Shown here: one piece after another, positions 33,701 through 41,254 of the stretch
Layout: each line of letters opens with the position of its first letter
How positions within the stretch are numbered: position 1 is the stretch's first letter
Assembly: GCF_000682775.1 (NCBI RefSeq)
Contig: NZ_AWFI01000015.1
Coordinates: 62,001 to 126,000, forward strand
Direction: 5' to 3'
Length of the DNA: 64,000 nucleotides
Source: Hyphomonas sp. L-53-1-40
GTDB lineage: Bacteria > Pseudomonadota > Alphaproteobacteria > Caulobacterales > Hyphomonadaceae
Notes under the pieces: model-generated
Told to the model about the DNA's origin: nothing
What the model saw: the letters and a program-made list of their open reading frames with translations, nothing else
Databases searched by the model: none
Made by a program: the position numbers and the translations under genes

Positions 33701-33947
33701 CCATCATTGCCGTGAGAAGAGCAACCCAGTTCCTGCGCGGGTTCTTCAGAAGCAATACAATCAGGATCGCGTTCGCGGGCCAGACGGCAGCCACACGCCC
33801 AGCGCCACGCGTCAACTCGATCATCGCGACCGCAACGACGAAAATGACGATTCCGACACCTAGGCTTCCAGCCAGCACACCGATGCGGCTGGTGGCGCGA
33901 CTAGGTTTCCTAGTGGCCGTTGGGGTGTTAGGAGCTGCGCTTGGCAT
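30753..33947 (-). CDS. MASE1-PAS-PAS hybrid sensor histidine kinase
   Basis: Domains of this 1064-residue protein, in order: MASE1-type membrane sensor (about 20-310, eight or so helices, GRVAAVWPANAILIVLLL), coiled linker, two PAS domains (about 345-450 and 455-580), HisKA with His602 in NMSHEIRTPLNGIL, ATPase (LTNLIGNAAKF, then FGGTGLGLSISRSLARLMGG), receiver with Asp883 in VILMDVQMPEFDG, and a C-terminal HPt with His1010 in LSHSIAGSAGSFG. It is therefore a complete phosphorelay in one chain. A PhyR-type regulator gene diverges from it after 444 bases, so that may be its target, though a HisKA-type kinase is not the usual partner of PhyR. Confidence 0.9.
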   Translation of the reverse strand: MPSAAPNTPTATRKPSRATSRIGVLAGSLGVGIVIFVVAVAMIELTRGAGRVAAVWPANAILIVLLLKNPRRNWVALLTAMMVALVLANIYSGDPILRAFVLALANVAEVCCVAFIFIYQRKIRFISLAGISTLIVGGFAGSLLSSLIAAIGLYTTGENLVVSEALVWFSADFLGIVLFTPIIWSLADRSRKFVSTSPDLQYILKLGLLCATTFFVFAQSDYPFLFLVPPAIVFLAFGGGVKAAAIGLLMITAISLPFTLAGTGPMHLMSAEITSKILALQLFLATNSILGLAVGAASSDRRRLINHIRRSRERLSRKSREQQEMLTKAHLAERMAGVGHWTLNPSTQEVDWSPEVYAIHGVTKEEFNPMYGDAVMFYAEEDRDRVRALVQRAVNKAEGWEFQATIVRKSDGKRRRVRSIGDFLLDETGKVERVFGVFKDVTDEQVVLEALANSESKYRTLAENSTDIIVKFGLDGVITYASPACEILGISPEDAIGLSTLDFTIPEDRPHAAELTQALFQNNAVDTSVQREFRAKDKHGNIIWLEGNPKLIQGEDGRPREVISTFRDITDRKEREQALAEARAEAESAGKAKTEFLSNMSHEIRTPLNGILGFTQLLEQTDLDDEQKLLATRAMKAGRLLRDIVNDILDYSKIEAESIQLEERAVDIAQLVQDTIDLVHAGRDSQSVPLTSTVESKGALIDEVRLKQILTNLIGNAAKFTTEGTVQVSASLEGDLLKFEVADTGPGIPHDKLESVFEGFKQADNSVTRKFGGTGLGLSISRSLARLMGGELHLESELGQGTVAKLVLPFKPAEVPMSDFRSTAKTPQLAKLKIMAVDDVAMNLELIELGLGKFGHSVRGFLSAHDALTSLSKGDTYDVILMDVQMPEFDGIAATRAIRALSAPASQVPIVALTANVLPEQIAECMKAGMTDHAPKPIDIVQLNALVSSLTSQSAGPAASTSEQLPTKDPIEELKLKYRDYLSTVPAEFAAILNKEDRKVVLEEIRQLSHSIAGSAGSFGYTEISTAAFSLETVARDMSKSGKFSEELVESLSEFIRVTEQLVA

Positions 33948-34391
33948 GGATCAGATCCGTTTTTGTGTTGCCGTCTTGCAATCTGCATGCAGACGGATTG
34001 CTTAATTGCCCGTGCTCTGCCGCAGGCGAAATCATGCGGAAGCTGCCTCATTTAGAGACATTCTCAGTGAGAATGTGACTAACGCAATATGGCGCTCACA
34101 GCAGCGCCTGCTCAAATGCCCAGAGATTGCCTTTGTTTTCAGCAGTACCGATCGCTTCAGAAAGATCGCGGGGTGGGCGATCGCCATAACTGATCTGACA
34201 TTTTGGTGCCTGTATCACCATCGTGTGTCCCCTCACTCGGTAAATCGATTAGCTGCTGATTTGGATGGAAACTTGTTTCAATTGAGTTTAGATCATCTGT
34301 TTTCCCGCAGTGGGAGAAATTCTGTGGTACAATGCTTTGAGTAAACGGCTGAATTACTCTCTTGATTGAGGCAAGGGACCGAGGGGCAAAG
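33948..34391. other. Gene-free gap between hybrid kinase and phyR2
   Basis: These 444 bases separate two divergent regulators. A 112-codon forward frame (34006-34344) lacks a ribosome site and family pattern. I find no GGAAC promoter for phyR2 here. The region is less GC-rich near 34240-34340, as expected for promoters. Confidence 0.4.
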
Positions 34392-35162
34392 ATGTTTGCG
34401 GATATCGTTTCTTCAGAACTCAAATCCTTGAGATCCTATGCGCAGTTGTTGCTGGGATCGATTGATGCTGGCGACCAGGTAGTCTGCGATGTATTGGGAG
34501 ACTTGATCGGATCAGTCCGGGCCGCAGGCTCAACGGGCGTGGATCGGGCATGCCTGTTTCGTCAAGTTGACCACAGGCTGCATCAGATCGCCCAAGCCCA
34601 TTCGGTGAATGACCGTGTTCATCCCATTCTACATGGATTGGAGATCGTGGACCGGCGAGTGCTGTTACTGTCCATAATCGGCGGATTTGGGACAGAAGAT
34701 TTGGCGCGGATCACCGGTTTACATGTTGATGAGGTCACCTACATTATTGCTCGTGTTGAGCCAGTTGTTGCAGCTGCCTCGCGTACCGGCGTGCTGATCA
34801 TTGAAGATGAGCCCTATATGGCGGAATTGCTTTCCGTGCTGGTGGAGCAAACTGGTCATTGGGTCGCTGGAATTGCTTATACGCGCGACGAAGCCATGAC
34901 CTTTGCAGAAAAGCGGGACATTGGATTAATCCTCTCGGATATAGATTTGGGCAACGACGTCTGTGGCTGGACAGTCGTTCACAAAATTCGCGAAACTCTC
35001 GGCTATAGGGTGCCGACTATTTTCATTACGGCGCACCCCGAGCGGTTGGAGGAAGACGGGTGTGAGAATCGGGATGGGGTGGTACCAAAGCCGTTCGATA
35101 TCTGGCGCGTACGGGAAGCTGTGAACAACGCCGTGCACTTGAACGCATCCATTTTTGCCTAA
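34392..35162 (+). CDS. Second PhyR-type response regulator
   Basis: The protein has 256 residues from the ATG at 34392 (GAGGGG site five bases upstream). The N-terminal 130 residues have the helical sigma-like layout of PhyR but diverged (VDRRVLLLSIIGGFGTEDLARITGLHVDEVTYIIARVE). The receiver has E138-D139-E140, phospho-acceptor Asp183 in LILSDIDLGNDV, Thr213 in FITAHPERL and Lys233 in VPKPF. The catalytic set is complete. Compared with the canonical copy, the GERPEPTYL stretch after PERL is changed. It may titrate NepR or its paralogue or respond to the neighbouring hybrid kinase. It is next to flagellar genes but not in their operon. Confidence 0.85.
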   Translation: MFADIVSSELKSLRSYAQLLLGSIDAGDQVVCDVLGDLIGSVRAAGSTGVDRACLFRQVDHRLHQIAQAHSVNDRVHPILHGLEIVDRRVLLLSIIGGFGTEDLARITGLHVDEVTYIIARVEPVVAAASRTGVLIIEDEPYMAELLSVLVEQTGHWVAGIAYTRDEAMTFAEKRDIGLILSDIDLGNDVCGWTVVHKIRETLGYRVPTIFITAHPERLEEDGCENRDGVVPKPFDIWRVREAVNNAVHLNASIFA

Positions 35163-35187
35163 TGTGGCTGAGTTCGAAGGGGTTCGC

Positions 35188-35802
35188 CTAAGGCAGGACC
35201 GCGTCGTCGCGTAGGTCACTGTTGGTCGACGCGATTTTGACGCTGACAACATATGCCTTTTCGTTTTCCATATTGGCAAGGATCAGGCCGGCTTGGTCGC
35301 TCGGGATGAGCCGCAAGAAGCCCGCTGCGAAGCCGGCGTCCATTTGGTTGAAGATCCCTGCGGCCTGATCTGGTTTCATTGCGCCGTACATCTGGGCAAG
35401 GTGCTGGATGTCCTCATTGGCCGCCTCTGCCATGCGTTGCCATCTATCGTCCAGCTGGATCTGGATTGATTTGAGGTCTTCGGCCTGCTGGTCCAGTTCC
35501 ATCTTCCGGTTCTGAAACTGGATTTCTTCCGCTCGCAGGTCCGAAATGCGTTGCTCGATAGTCTTCTGGTCTTGCTCCATGGCTTCGACGAGGTCGCCTG
35601 TAAGGCAAACCTTCCGCACAGTATCGGAATCGTCGACATAACTCTTGGGCAGCACGTCAGATGGACGGCTGCTGAGTGATTCCGCACCTGTCGTTGCAAA
35701 CGCCTGGGGCAACCACCGGGTCCCGCCTGCGATCGTGAACAAGGCGCCGATCGTCAGAAGAACATGAGTGCGTCCGCTACTCTTTATGCCCATAGCTCTC
35801 AT
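35188..35802 (-). CDS. motE: MotE-like flagellar protein (MgtE N-domain)
   Basis: The protein has about 204 residues from the ATG at 35802 (AAAGGG just upstream); the ATG at 35793 is an alternative. An N-terminal membrane/signal segment is followed by a coiled coil (about 75-130, EAMEQDQKTIEQRISDLRAEEIQF) and the MgtE N-terminal-like domain (LAQMYGAMKPDQAAGIFNQMDAGFAAGFLRLIPSDQAGLILANM). MotE proteins in alphaproteobacteria help stabilise or export the motor protein MotC. The start overlaps the DUF6468 gene, so they are translationally coupled. It ends the short fliL-DUF6468-motE operon. Confidence 0.8.
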   Translation of the reverse strand: MRAMGIKSSGRTHVLLTIGALFTIAGGTRWLPQAFATTGAESLSSRPSDVLPKSYVDDSDTVRKVCLTGDLVEAMEQDQKTIEQRISDLRAEEIQFQNRKMELDQQAEDLKSIQIQLDDRWQRMAEAANEDIQHLAQMYGAMKPDQAAGIFNQMDAGFAAGFLRLIPSDQAGLILANMENEKAYVVSVKIASTNSDLRDDAVLP

Positions 35803-36292
35803 ATACCCTTTTGGTCTTGGTCGTATCATCGTCTTCGAAAAGATAGTCGGAACTGTCCAGACTGGAGGCTGCCTGGTTGGAGACGGCTTCAAGGCGCTTG
35901 GTCAGCCGCGTGATCTCCGCGACCCGATCTGATGACTGAGCAAGTGCGTCGCGCATTGTTGTGCGAATCTCGGCATCAGCTGCCTGAATCTTGCGGGAGA
36001 TCTCCCGATCCTTCATTTCGAGTGCATCTTTCAACTCCGTCAGCTTCTTGCCAGCGTCATGCGCCTCAGTGAGGATTGCGGTAAGTCGAACTGCTATTTC
36101 TCCAGATTGAGCCTTCGCTTCGTGTCGCGCTGATGAAACTGCGGCGACTGATTCGGACATGGCGCGAATGGATGCGCCCAAGCCATCCTTGGTATTTTGC
36201 AGGGCCTTGAGCCTGCGGCTGAGCAGGGCACAGTAGAGGCAAGCCGCAAACGAAACGAGAAAGAGCGCTATGTCGGAGGGATCTAGAGGCAT
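35777..36292 (-). CDS. DUF6468 flagellar-cluster protein
   Basis: The 171 residues comprise an N-terminal membrane helix (IALFLVSFAACLYCALLSRRLKAL) and a long coiled coil (about 40-145), then an acidic C-terminal tail. DUF6468 genes lie in alphaproteobacterial flagellar clusters between fliL/fliM and motE, and their function is unknown. Here it is 4 bases after fliL-1. It is probably an inner-membrane anchored scaffold around the motor, which is inference only. Confidence 0.72.
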   Translation of the reverse strand: MPLDPSDIALFLVSFAACLYCALLSRRLKALQNTKDGLGASIRAMSESVAAVSSARHEAKAQSGEIAVRLTAILTEAHDAGKKLTELKDALEMKDREISRKIQAADAEIRTTMRDALAQSSDRVAEITRLTKRLEAVSNQAASSLDSSDYLFEDDDTTKTKRVYESYGHKE

Positions 36293-36296
36293 AATC

Positions 36297-36809
36297 TTAC
36301 CGTAGCAGGAATTCGGTTACGAGCACGCCGTGCGAAGCATCCGCACCGAGCACGATTTCGGATCGCATCGCGAGTTGCTCCCTCATCTTCGGGTAGAAGT
36401 CAGCTGACTCGAAATCAGAGAGCTGAAGTGCACGGAGGTAGCCAACGAAAGCATCGACCAGCATGGGTTCGGCTTTCTTTACCGCGCTGACATGACTGTT
36501 GTCTGAGATGACAGAAGTCTTGATCTTAACATAGCGAGTGGCCGGCTCATTACCTATCGTAACAAGGATTTCTTGCAACTCTACATAGACGTGATCTTCC
36601 AGCGCGAGCGGCGTATGAGCCGGCTTGCCACCTTCGCCTGGCGCACATGCAAGTGCTGCCGCAGGGGCACTGGGCGACAGGAAATAGACGATCCCAAATG
36701 CGCCAGCCATGCTGACGACAGCCAACACCACAAGCGGGATCAACCCACCACCGGAAGACTTTTCTTCAGGAAGTTCTGTGTTCGCGTCAGAGGCCAAAAC
36801 GTTACCCAA
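36297..36809 (-). CDS. fliL: Flagellar basal-body-associated protein FliL (copy 1)
   Basis: This 170-residue FliL-type protein has a cytoplasmic N-terminus, one membrane helix (GLIPLVVLAVVSMAGAFGIVYFL) and a periplasmic domain with YVELQEILVTIG, RYVKIKTSVI, and a C-terminal MLVDAFVGYLRALQLSDFE...MREQLAMRSEIVLG. FliL rings surround the stator and raise torque. The only upstream starts are TTG codons (36809 or 36797), so the first residues are uncertain. It diverges from fliF. A second FliL-type gene occurs at 53434. Confidence 0.85.
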   Translation of the reverse strand: MGNVLASDANTELPEEKSSGGGLIPLVVLAVVSMAGAFGIVYFLSPSAPAAALACAPGEGGKPAHTPLALEDHVYVELQEILVTIGNEPATRYVKIKTSVISDNSHVSAVKKAEPMLVDAFVGYLRALQLSDFESADFYPKMREQLAMRSEIVLGADASHGVLVTEFLLR

Positions 36810-36836
36810 TAAAAAATTGCTGCTGACAAAGGCTTA

Positions 36837-36863
36837 TTAATTTCTGGGTAAAGGAAGCGTTAA
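36837..36863. promoter_or_regulatory. CtrA-like boxes in the fliL-fliF gap
   Basis: TTAA-N7-GTAA (36837-36851) overlaps TAAA-N7-TTAA (36849-36863); each is one base from the CtrA consensus TTAA-N7-TTAA. A TTAACC half-site follows at 36881. They lie between the divergent fliL-1 and fliF operons. Confidence 0.4.
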
Positions 36864-36924
36864 TGATTTCGCGGAAAATATTAACCAATGGAATGATGGC
36901 GTTGGGATCGGGGTTTTCTGGCCT

Positions 36925-38445
36925 ATGAAACTTTTAGACACACTGAAGGCGCTATCAACGGCGCAGAAACTCGCACTTGTGGGTGCAGTTGCCGGTGTGG
37001 TCTTCGCCATGTCGTTACTCGTTCAAGGTGCGGTCAAGCAGCCCATGGGCCTGCTGTATGCCGGACTGGACCCGATGCACACCGGTGAAGTGATCGCTGA
37101 GCTCGAAAAGCGCGGCGTCGAATATGAGATCCGCGGCGAGGCGATCTTTGTTCCGAACTCCGATCGCGACTCGGTTCGTTTTGCGCTGGCCAAGGACGGG
37201 CTGCCGCAGCAGTCTGTCAGCGGTTATGAGCTGCTTGATGATGTGAATGGCTTCTCGATCACGTCGGAAATGTACAATGCGACTTACTGGCGAGCGAAGG
37301 AAGGCGAACTGACCCGCACCGTGCTGGCCATTCCGGGTGTATCATCCGCGCGAGTGCATATCGGCGCCAGCCTTCGATCGGGTTTTTCCCGATCCGGCCC
37401 ATCACAAACTGCATCCGTGACCTTGGTTTCCAGCAACCGGATCAGTGCGAGCCAGGCTGAGGCTATCCAGTACCTCGTCGCCCTCGCCGTGTCCGGACTC
37501 GATCCGGCCGATGTGGCCGTGATCGATCCGAAGCGAGGTATGCTGGCGGGGCCCAATATCGACCGCATGGAAGAACCGGGAATCGTCGCCGAGGGTCAGT
37601 CGAGCACTCTGGAACAAAAGATCCTGCGCTTACTGGAGGCCCGTGTCGGCCCGGGTAATGCGAGAGTGTCCGTGACGGTCGATGTCAATCGCCAACGCCA
37701 GCGCGTGTCCGAAGTGGTGTTCGATCCGAATTCACGCGTTATTCGCAATCGCACCAGCAATGACACCAGCGAAGCCAGCGGTGGTGGGGGCGGAGGTGTC
37801 ACCGTTTCCAGCAACCTCCCGCAAGGGGCTGGAAGCCAGGGCGGTGGCAACAGCACAGTGAAAAACTCGACCGAGAGTGTTGTCTACGACATCAACGAGA
37901 CACGCCGTGAAACCGAAACACTACCGGGTGAAATCGAACGCATATCTGTTGCTGTCCTGCTAAACGAGCAAGTCCTCGGTTTTGATGCCGACGCCGAAGA
38001 CTCTGCTCCGTTGATGCGCAGCCTGGTGGCCGATTTTGAACAATTGATCCTGTCTGGGGCCGGTCTTAACGCCGACCGGGGTGACTCCCTGACCGTAGAC
38101 TTGATGCCGTTCCAGGAACTGGAGGTCGAGGAGCTCACACCCGCTCCCGGCCTCGTTGAGACGCTCACGGAACGCTATTTCTGGTCTGCCTTGCAAGCTA
38201 TTCTGCTGGGTTTGGTGGTGATTGTTCTCGGCTTCGGCGTCGTCCGACCCTTGCTGGCTCAGGGACCGAAATCTGATCTGGGCACTGAGGCAGGTGCAAT
38301 CGCCGGCACGACTCCTGCGCTGACCAACGACCCAGTCGACCCGTTGGACTATCTGAAAGACTATACTCGGGAGCGCCAGGATGAAACGGCGAGCCTGCTT
38401 CAGGAATGGCTGAACGAAGACCGGAAGGCGTTGGTCAATGAGTGA
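36925..38445 (+). CDS. fliF: Flagellar MS-ring protein FliF
   Basis: This 506-residue FliF has an N-terminal membrane helix (about 15-35), the YscJ-like ring-building motifs (LLYAGLDPMHTGEVIAELEKRGVEYEI, ALAKDGLPQQSVSGYELLD, LARTVLAIPGVSSARVHI-type segment), a Gly-rich loop (SGGGGGG at about 290), a second membrane helix (about 420-445) and a cytoplasmic tail that binds FliG. It forms the MS ring in the inner membrane and is the first part of the basal body assembled. The gene opens an operon with fliH-like, fliN, fliP and fliG and overlaps the next gene by eight bases. Confidence 0.96.
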   Translation: MKLLDTLKALSTAQKLALVGAVAGVVFAMSLLVQGAVKQPMGLLYAGLDPMHTGEVIAELEKRGVEYEIRGEAIFVPNSDRDSVRFALAKDGLPQQSVSGYELLDDVNGFSITSEMYNATYWRAKEGELTRTVLAIPGVSSARVHIGASLRSGFSRSGPSQTASVTLVSSNRISASQAEAIQYLVALAVSGLDPADVAVIDPKRGMLAGPNIDRMEEPGIVAEGQSSTLEQKILRLLEARVGPGNARVSVTVDVNRQRQRVSEVVFDPNSRVIRNRTSNDTSEASGGGGGGVTVSSNLPQGAGSQGGGNSTVKNSTESVVYDINETRRETETLPGEIERISVAVLLNEQVLGFDADAEDSAPLMRSLVADFEQLILSGAGLNADRGDSLTVDLMPFQELEVEELTPAPGLVETLTERYFWSALQAILLGLVVIVLGFGVVRPLLAQGPKSDLGTEAGAIAGTTPALTNDPVDPLDYLKDYTRERQDETASLLQEWLNEDRKALVNE

Positions 38446-39001
38446 GTCGCCCTTCGCCAACCTGCCGAGATTTGACCAGACTACCGACGACATGGCTGGC
38501 AGCGTCAGTGCAATGGCGGACACTGCAACCGCTGTAGATGTTCATGAGCCCGAGGTGCCCGCCGAAATTGTGCCGACACTCGATCCAAATGTGGAAATCC
38601 TTTTGACGCGATTGTCGGAAGAGATTGAACGCACGAATGATCTTCTACTTGTTCAAACGACGAACTGGGTTACGGCGATAGCGGAAAAGTTGTTCCCGGA
38701 ACTCTCAAAACTGTTCTTGGCAGAGGAGATTGGTCGACAGTTGCCAAGCCTGTTACCGGAATCAGCAAATCGGGTGGAAATCACAGCTCCTGAGCTTCTC
38801 GCAAACGACATCCAGAATGTTGTTCAACGCTCAAATAAACTTGCGAACCGGTGCGTTGTTTCTCCGACACCCGCATCCGAGCGCAAGGATGTGGAAGTGT
38901 CTTGGGTAACGGGCGGACTGTCGTTGGAATTCGACGGGTTGCTGGAGGCCTGCCTTGGCCGACTGCAGTCTATGCAAACGCATCAGAAGGAAACATTGTG
39001 A
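38438..39001 (+). CDS. FliH-like flagellar export regulator (divergent)
   Basis: The 187 residues have a disordered acidic N-terminus, a helical middle (ILLTRLSEEIERTNDLLLVQTTNWVTAIAEKLFPELSKL) and a C-terminal beta-alpha part with SWVTGGLSLEFDGLLEACLGRLQS. The W-x-x-GG-D/E pattern near the C-terminus and the position between fliF and fliN are those of FliH, which holds the FliI ATPase. Sequence identity to FliH is low by eye, so the symbol is not given. It overlaps fliF by eight bases and fliN by one. Confidence 0.6.
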   Translation: MSESPFANLPRFDQTTDDMAGSVSAMADTATAVDVHEPEVPAEIVPTLDPNVEILLTRLSEEIERTNDLLLVQTTNWVTAIAEKLFPELSKLFLAEEIGRQLPSLLPESANRVEITAPELLANDIQNVVQRSNKLANRCVVSPTPASERKDVEVSWVTGGLSLEFDGLLEACLGRLQSMQTHQKETL

Positions 39002-39324
39002 TGGCTATTCCCGAAATGACGCCTTCGGACGAAAACATCATTGAGCAGGATGAGATTTTGCCTGGCGGCAAAGTCTACCGATCCATCTATAACGTCCCGG
39101 TCAATGTGATCGTCTCCATCGGCCAAAAGCGTCTGACCGTTTCTGAAATACTGGATTTGAAACCGGATTCGGTGATCGCGCTCGCGGCACGTATAGAAGA
39201 TCCTGTATCTCTTTCGGTCGACAACCGGCTCATCGCGCGAGGCGAGTTGATCGAAACGGAGGAGGGCGGTTTAGGCGTAAAAATTACGGAGATCGCGGAG
39301 GATCCCGATGCTACGGGGACTTGA
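39001..39324 (+). CDS. fliN: Flagellar switch protein FliN
   Basis: This 107-residue protein consists of a short acidic linker and one SpoA/FliMN-C domain: YNVPVNVIVSIGQKRLTVSEILDLKPDSVIALAARIEDPVSLSVDNRLIARGELI. It forms the C ring with FliM and FliG and helps dock the export ATPase complex. The start overlaps the previous stop (TGATG). It overlaps fliP by 17 bases. Confidence 0.92.
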   Translation: MAIPEMTPSDENIIEQDEILPGGKVYRSIYNVPVNVIVSIGQKRLTVSEILDLKPDSVIALAARIEDPVSLSVDNRLIARGELIETEEGGLGVKITEIAEDPDATGT

Positions 39325-40090
39325 ACACCTGCCGCGTTTTGCTGGCGGCTTGTTCATACTAGTTCTTCTGTATGCGCTTTCTGGCGCAGCGTACGCGCAA
39401 TCCGTTGATCCCGCTCAGATAGCCATTCCGGATGGATTCCTTGGGAATGGCGGTGAGGGGGGCCTGAGTGGCTCCGTCGTACTTCTGCTGGTTCTGGTGA
39501 CGGTGCTCAGTCTTGCGCCAGGCATCGCCATGATGGCGACCTGTCTGCCATTCATGATCATTGTCTTCTCATTTCTGCGTCAGGCCATCGGCGTACAGCA
39601 GGCGCCTCCAAACATGCTCATTATGGCGCTTGCCATGTTCCTCACCTTCTTCGTGATGGAGCCCACCTTCATGGAAGCTTGGTCTTCAGGCATTTCTCCT
39701 TACATGGAGGGAACGATAGACGAGGGGCAGGCTTGGACGGCCGCGACAACGCCTTTCCGGGAATTCATGACGGCCCGTGTCGATCCAGAAACTATCCCTG
39801 TTCTCGCCGATGCGGTGAACCGCCCTGTGGTGGAAGGGGAGGAGCCTACATTTGCTCTGCTTTCAACGGCCTTCATGTTATCCGAAATCAAGCATGCATT
39901 CCAGATTGGCTTCGTAATTTTCCTGCCATTCCTTGTTATTGATCTGGTCGTCTCATCGGTTCTGATGGCCGTCGGCATGATGATGGTGCCGCCGACCGTA
40001 GTTTCGCTTCCTTTTAAGGTTGGATTCATAGTTCTGGCCGATGGCTGGTTGAAGATAACGGAAGCACTTTTGCGAGGATATGCCGGATGA
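39308..40090 (+). CDS. fliP: Flagellar export gate protein FliP
   Basis: This 260-residue FliP has an N-terminal cleavable signal (ALSGAAYAQ), a membrane helix (VLLLVLVTVLSLAPGIAMMATCLPFMIIVFSFLRQAIG), the conserved QAPPNMLIMALAMFLTFFVMEP and the C-terminal FLPFLVIDLVVSSVLMAVGMMMVPPTVVSLPFKVGFIVLADGW. It builds the export gate with FliQ and FliR; fliQ is 23 kb away and fliR is not in the window. It overlaps fliN and fliG by a few bases at each end. Confidence 0.95.
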   Translation: MLRGLEHLPRFAGGLFILVLLYALSGAAYAQSVDPAQIAIPDGFLGNGGEGGLSGSVVLLLVLVTVLSLAPGIAMMATCLPFMIIVFSFLRQAIGVQQAPPNMLIMALAMFLTFFVMEPTFMEAWSSGISPYMEGTIDEGQAWTAATTPFREFMTARVDPETIPVLADAVNRPVVEGEEPTFALLSTAFMLSEIKHAFQIGFVIFLPFLVIDLVVSSVLMAVGMMMVPPTVVSLPFKVGFIVLADGWLKITEALLRGYAG

Positions 40091-41208
40091 GTTCGGTCGT
40101 AGAGTTGAAACAGCCGACACAAAGGCAAGCCGTATCCAGAACTGGGCCACAGACCGGCTCCTCACGCATTGCGGGTCTGACGCGTGCACAGAAGGCAGCG
40201 GTCGTCATTGCCATGCTTGGCGAAGCTGAAGCGCGCCCCATCGTTGAACGTCTTGATGACCAGACCATGGCTCAGGTCGCTGCTGCGTTGGAAACTGTTT
40301 CCAAGCTTCCTCGTGAACAGCTTGTCGAGATTGCTGTAGACTTCCTGAAAGAATTGCGCGCCGCAAGCGGTTCGTTCTCCGGAGGACAGGACAAGGCGCG
40401 TGAAGTCATCGCGAACATCCTCGATCAGAAACGCTATGATCAGATATACGGGACCGGCGAGCCTCAACAGGAAGTCGTGGTGGAAGAGGTTGGCGACACC
40501 TGGGAGCGGCTTGAAAATTATGATGCGCAGCAGGTTGCAACTTATTTTCTGACACTGACCCCCAATATCATCGCGCTAATCCTGCGCCGATTGGATGTCG
40601 CTGCGGCGTCGGAAATTATCGGCTTTCTGGGTGAGGAGCAACTGGATCCGGTGGTTGGTCATCTCGTTGAAGATGAAGCGCCAGATCCCGAAATTTATTC
40701 CGTGCTTGCCCACATGGTCGAGATTGAATTGCTGAACAATACAGAAGCTGGTCCGGGCGCAACCGAAGATACGGCCCACTTGGAATCCATTGGTGAAATG
40801 CTCAGCCTTGTCCCGAGCGACAAGCGTGACCGGATCATGGCCTTCCTCAGCAGCGAGCATGAAGGCAAGATGAAAAGCATCGAGCGGGTTATGTTTACCA
40901 TCAGCAGCCTGCCAGAAATTTTGCCACGAGAAGCTGTTGCAATTGTATTCCGGGAACTTGGCGAAGAGACAATGGTCCAACTCCTTGCGAGTCTTCGCGA
41001 AGGCGGATCGGAAGTTTCGGATTATTTGCTCGGCAACATCTCGTCGCGCTTGGCGGACCAGTATCGTCTACAGCTCGAAGACGTAGGAAAAATATCTGCG
41101 GAGAAAGGCGAGAAGCTCCAACGTCAGTTCCTGATGTCCCTGATGACGCTCAAGCGGGAAGGGGCGATCAAGGTTGGCAAGCCTGAAGAAGACGACGAGG
41201 CCGAGTAG
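40087..41208 (+). CDS. fliG: Flagellar switch protein FliG
   Basis: This 373-residue FliG has FliG-N (TRAQKAAVVIAMLGEAEARPIVERL), FliG-M (AQQVATYFLTLTPNIIALILRRLDVAAASEIIGFL, followed by LDPVVGHLVEDE) and a C-terminal torque domain ending in SDYLLGNISSRLADQY... QRQFLMSLMTLKREGAIKV. The usual charged torque-helix pattern is present. It ends the fliF operon and converges on flgI after 46 bases. Confidence 0.94.
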   Translation: MSSVVELKQPTQRQAVSRTGPQTGSSRIAGLTRAQKAAVVIAMLGEAEARPIVERLDDQTMAQVAAALETVSKLPREQLVEIAVDFLKELRAASGSFSGGQDKAREVIANILDQKRYDQIYGTGEPQQEVVVEEVGDTWERLENYDAQQVATYFLTLTPNIIALILRRLDVAAASEIIGFLGEEQLDPVVGHLVEDEAPDPEIYSVLAHMVEIELLNNTEAGPGATEDTAHLESIGEMLSLVPSDKRDRIMAFLSSEHEGKMKSIERVMFTISSLPEILPREAVAIVFRELGEETMVQLLASLREGGSEVSDYLLGNISSRLADQYRLQLEDVGKISAEKGEKLQRQFLMSLMTLKREGAIKVGKPEEDDEAE

Positions 41209-41254
41209 GGCCTGACACGGGTCAGCTCCTGTACAATTTATCTTACCTACTTGG

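Noticed and set aside
34006-34344. A 112-residue forward frame in the kinase-phyR2 gap
   Set aside because: No ribosome site, random-looking composition and no similarity pattern.
41209-41254. Hairpin between fliG and flgI
   Set aside because: The CTGAC/GTCAG stem has only five base pairs and no T run, too weak to call a terminator.
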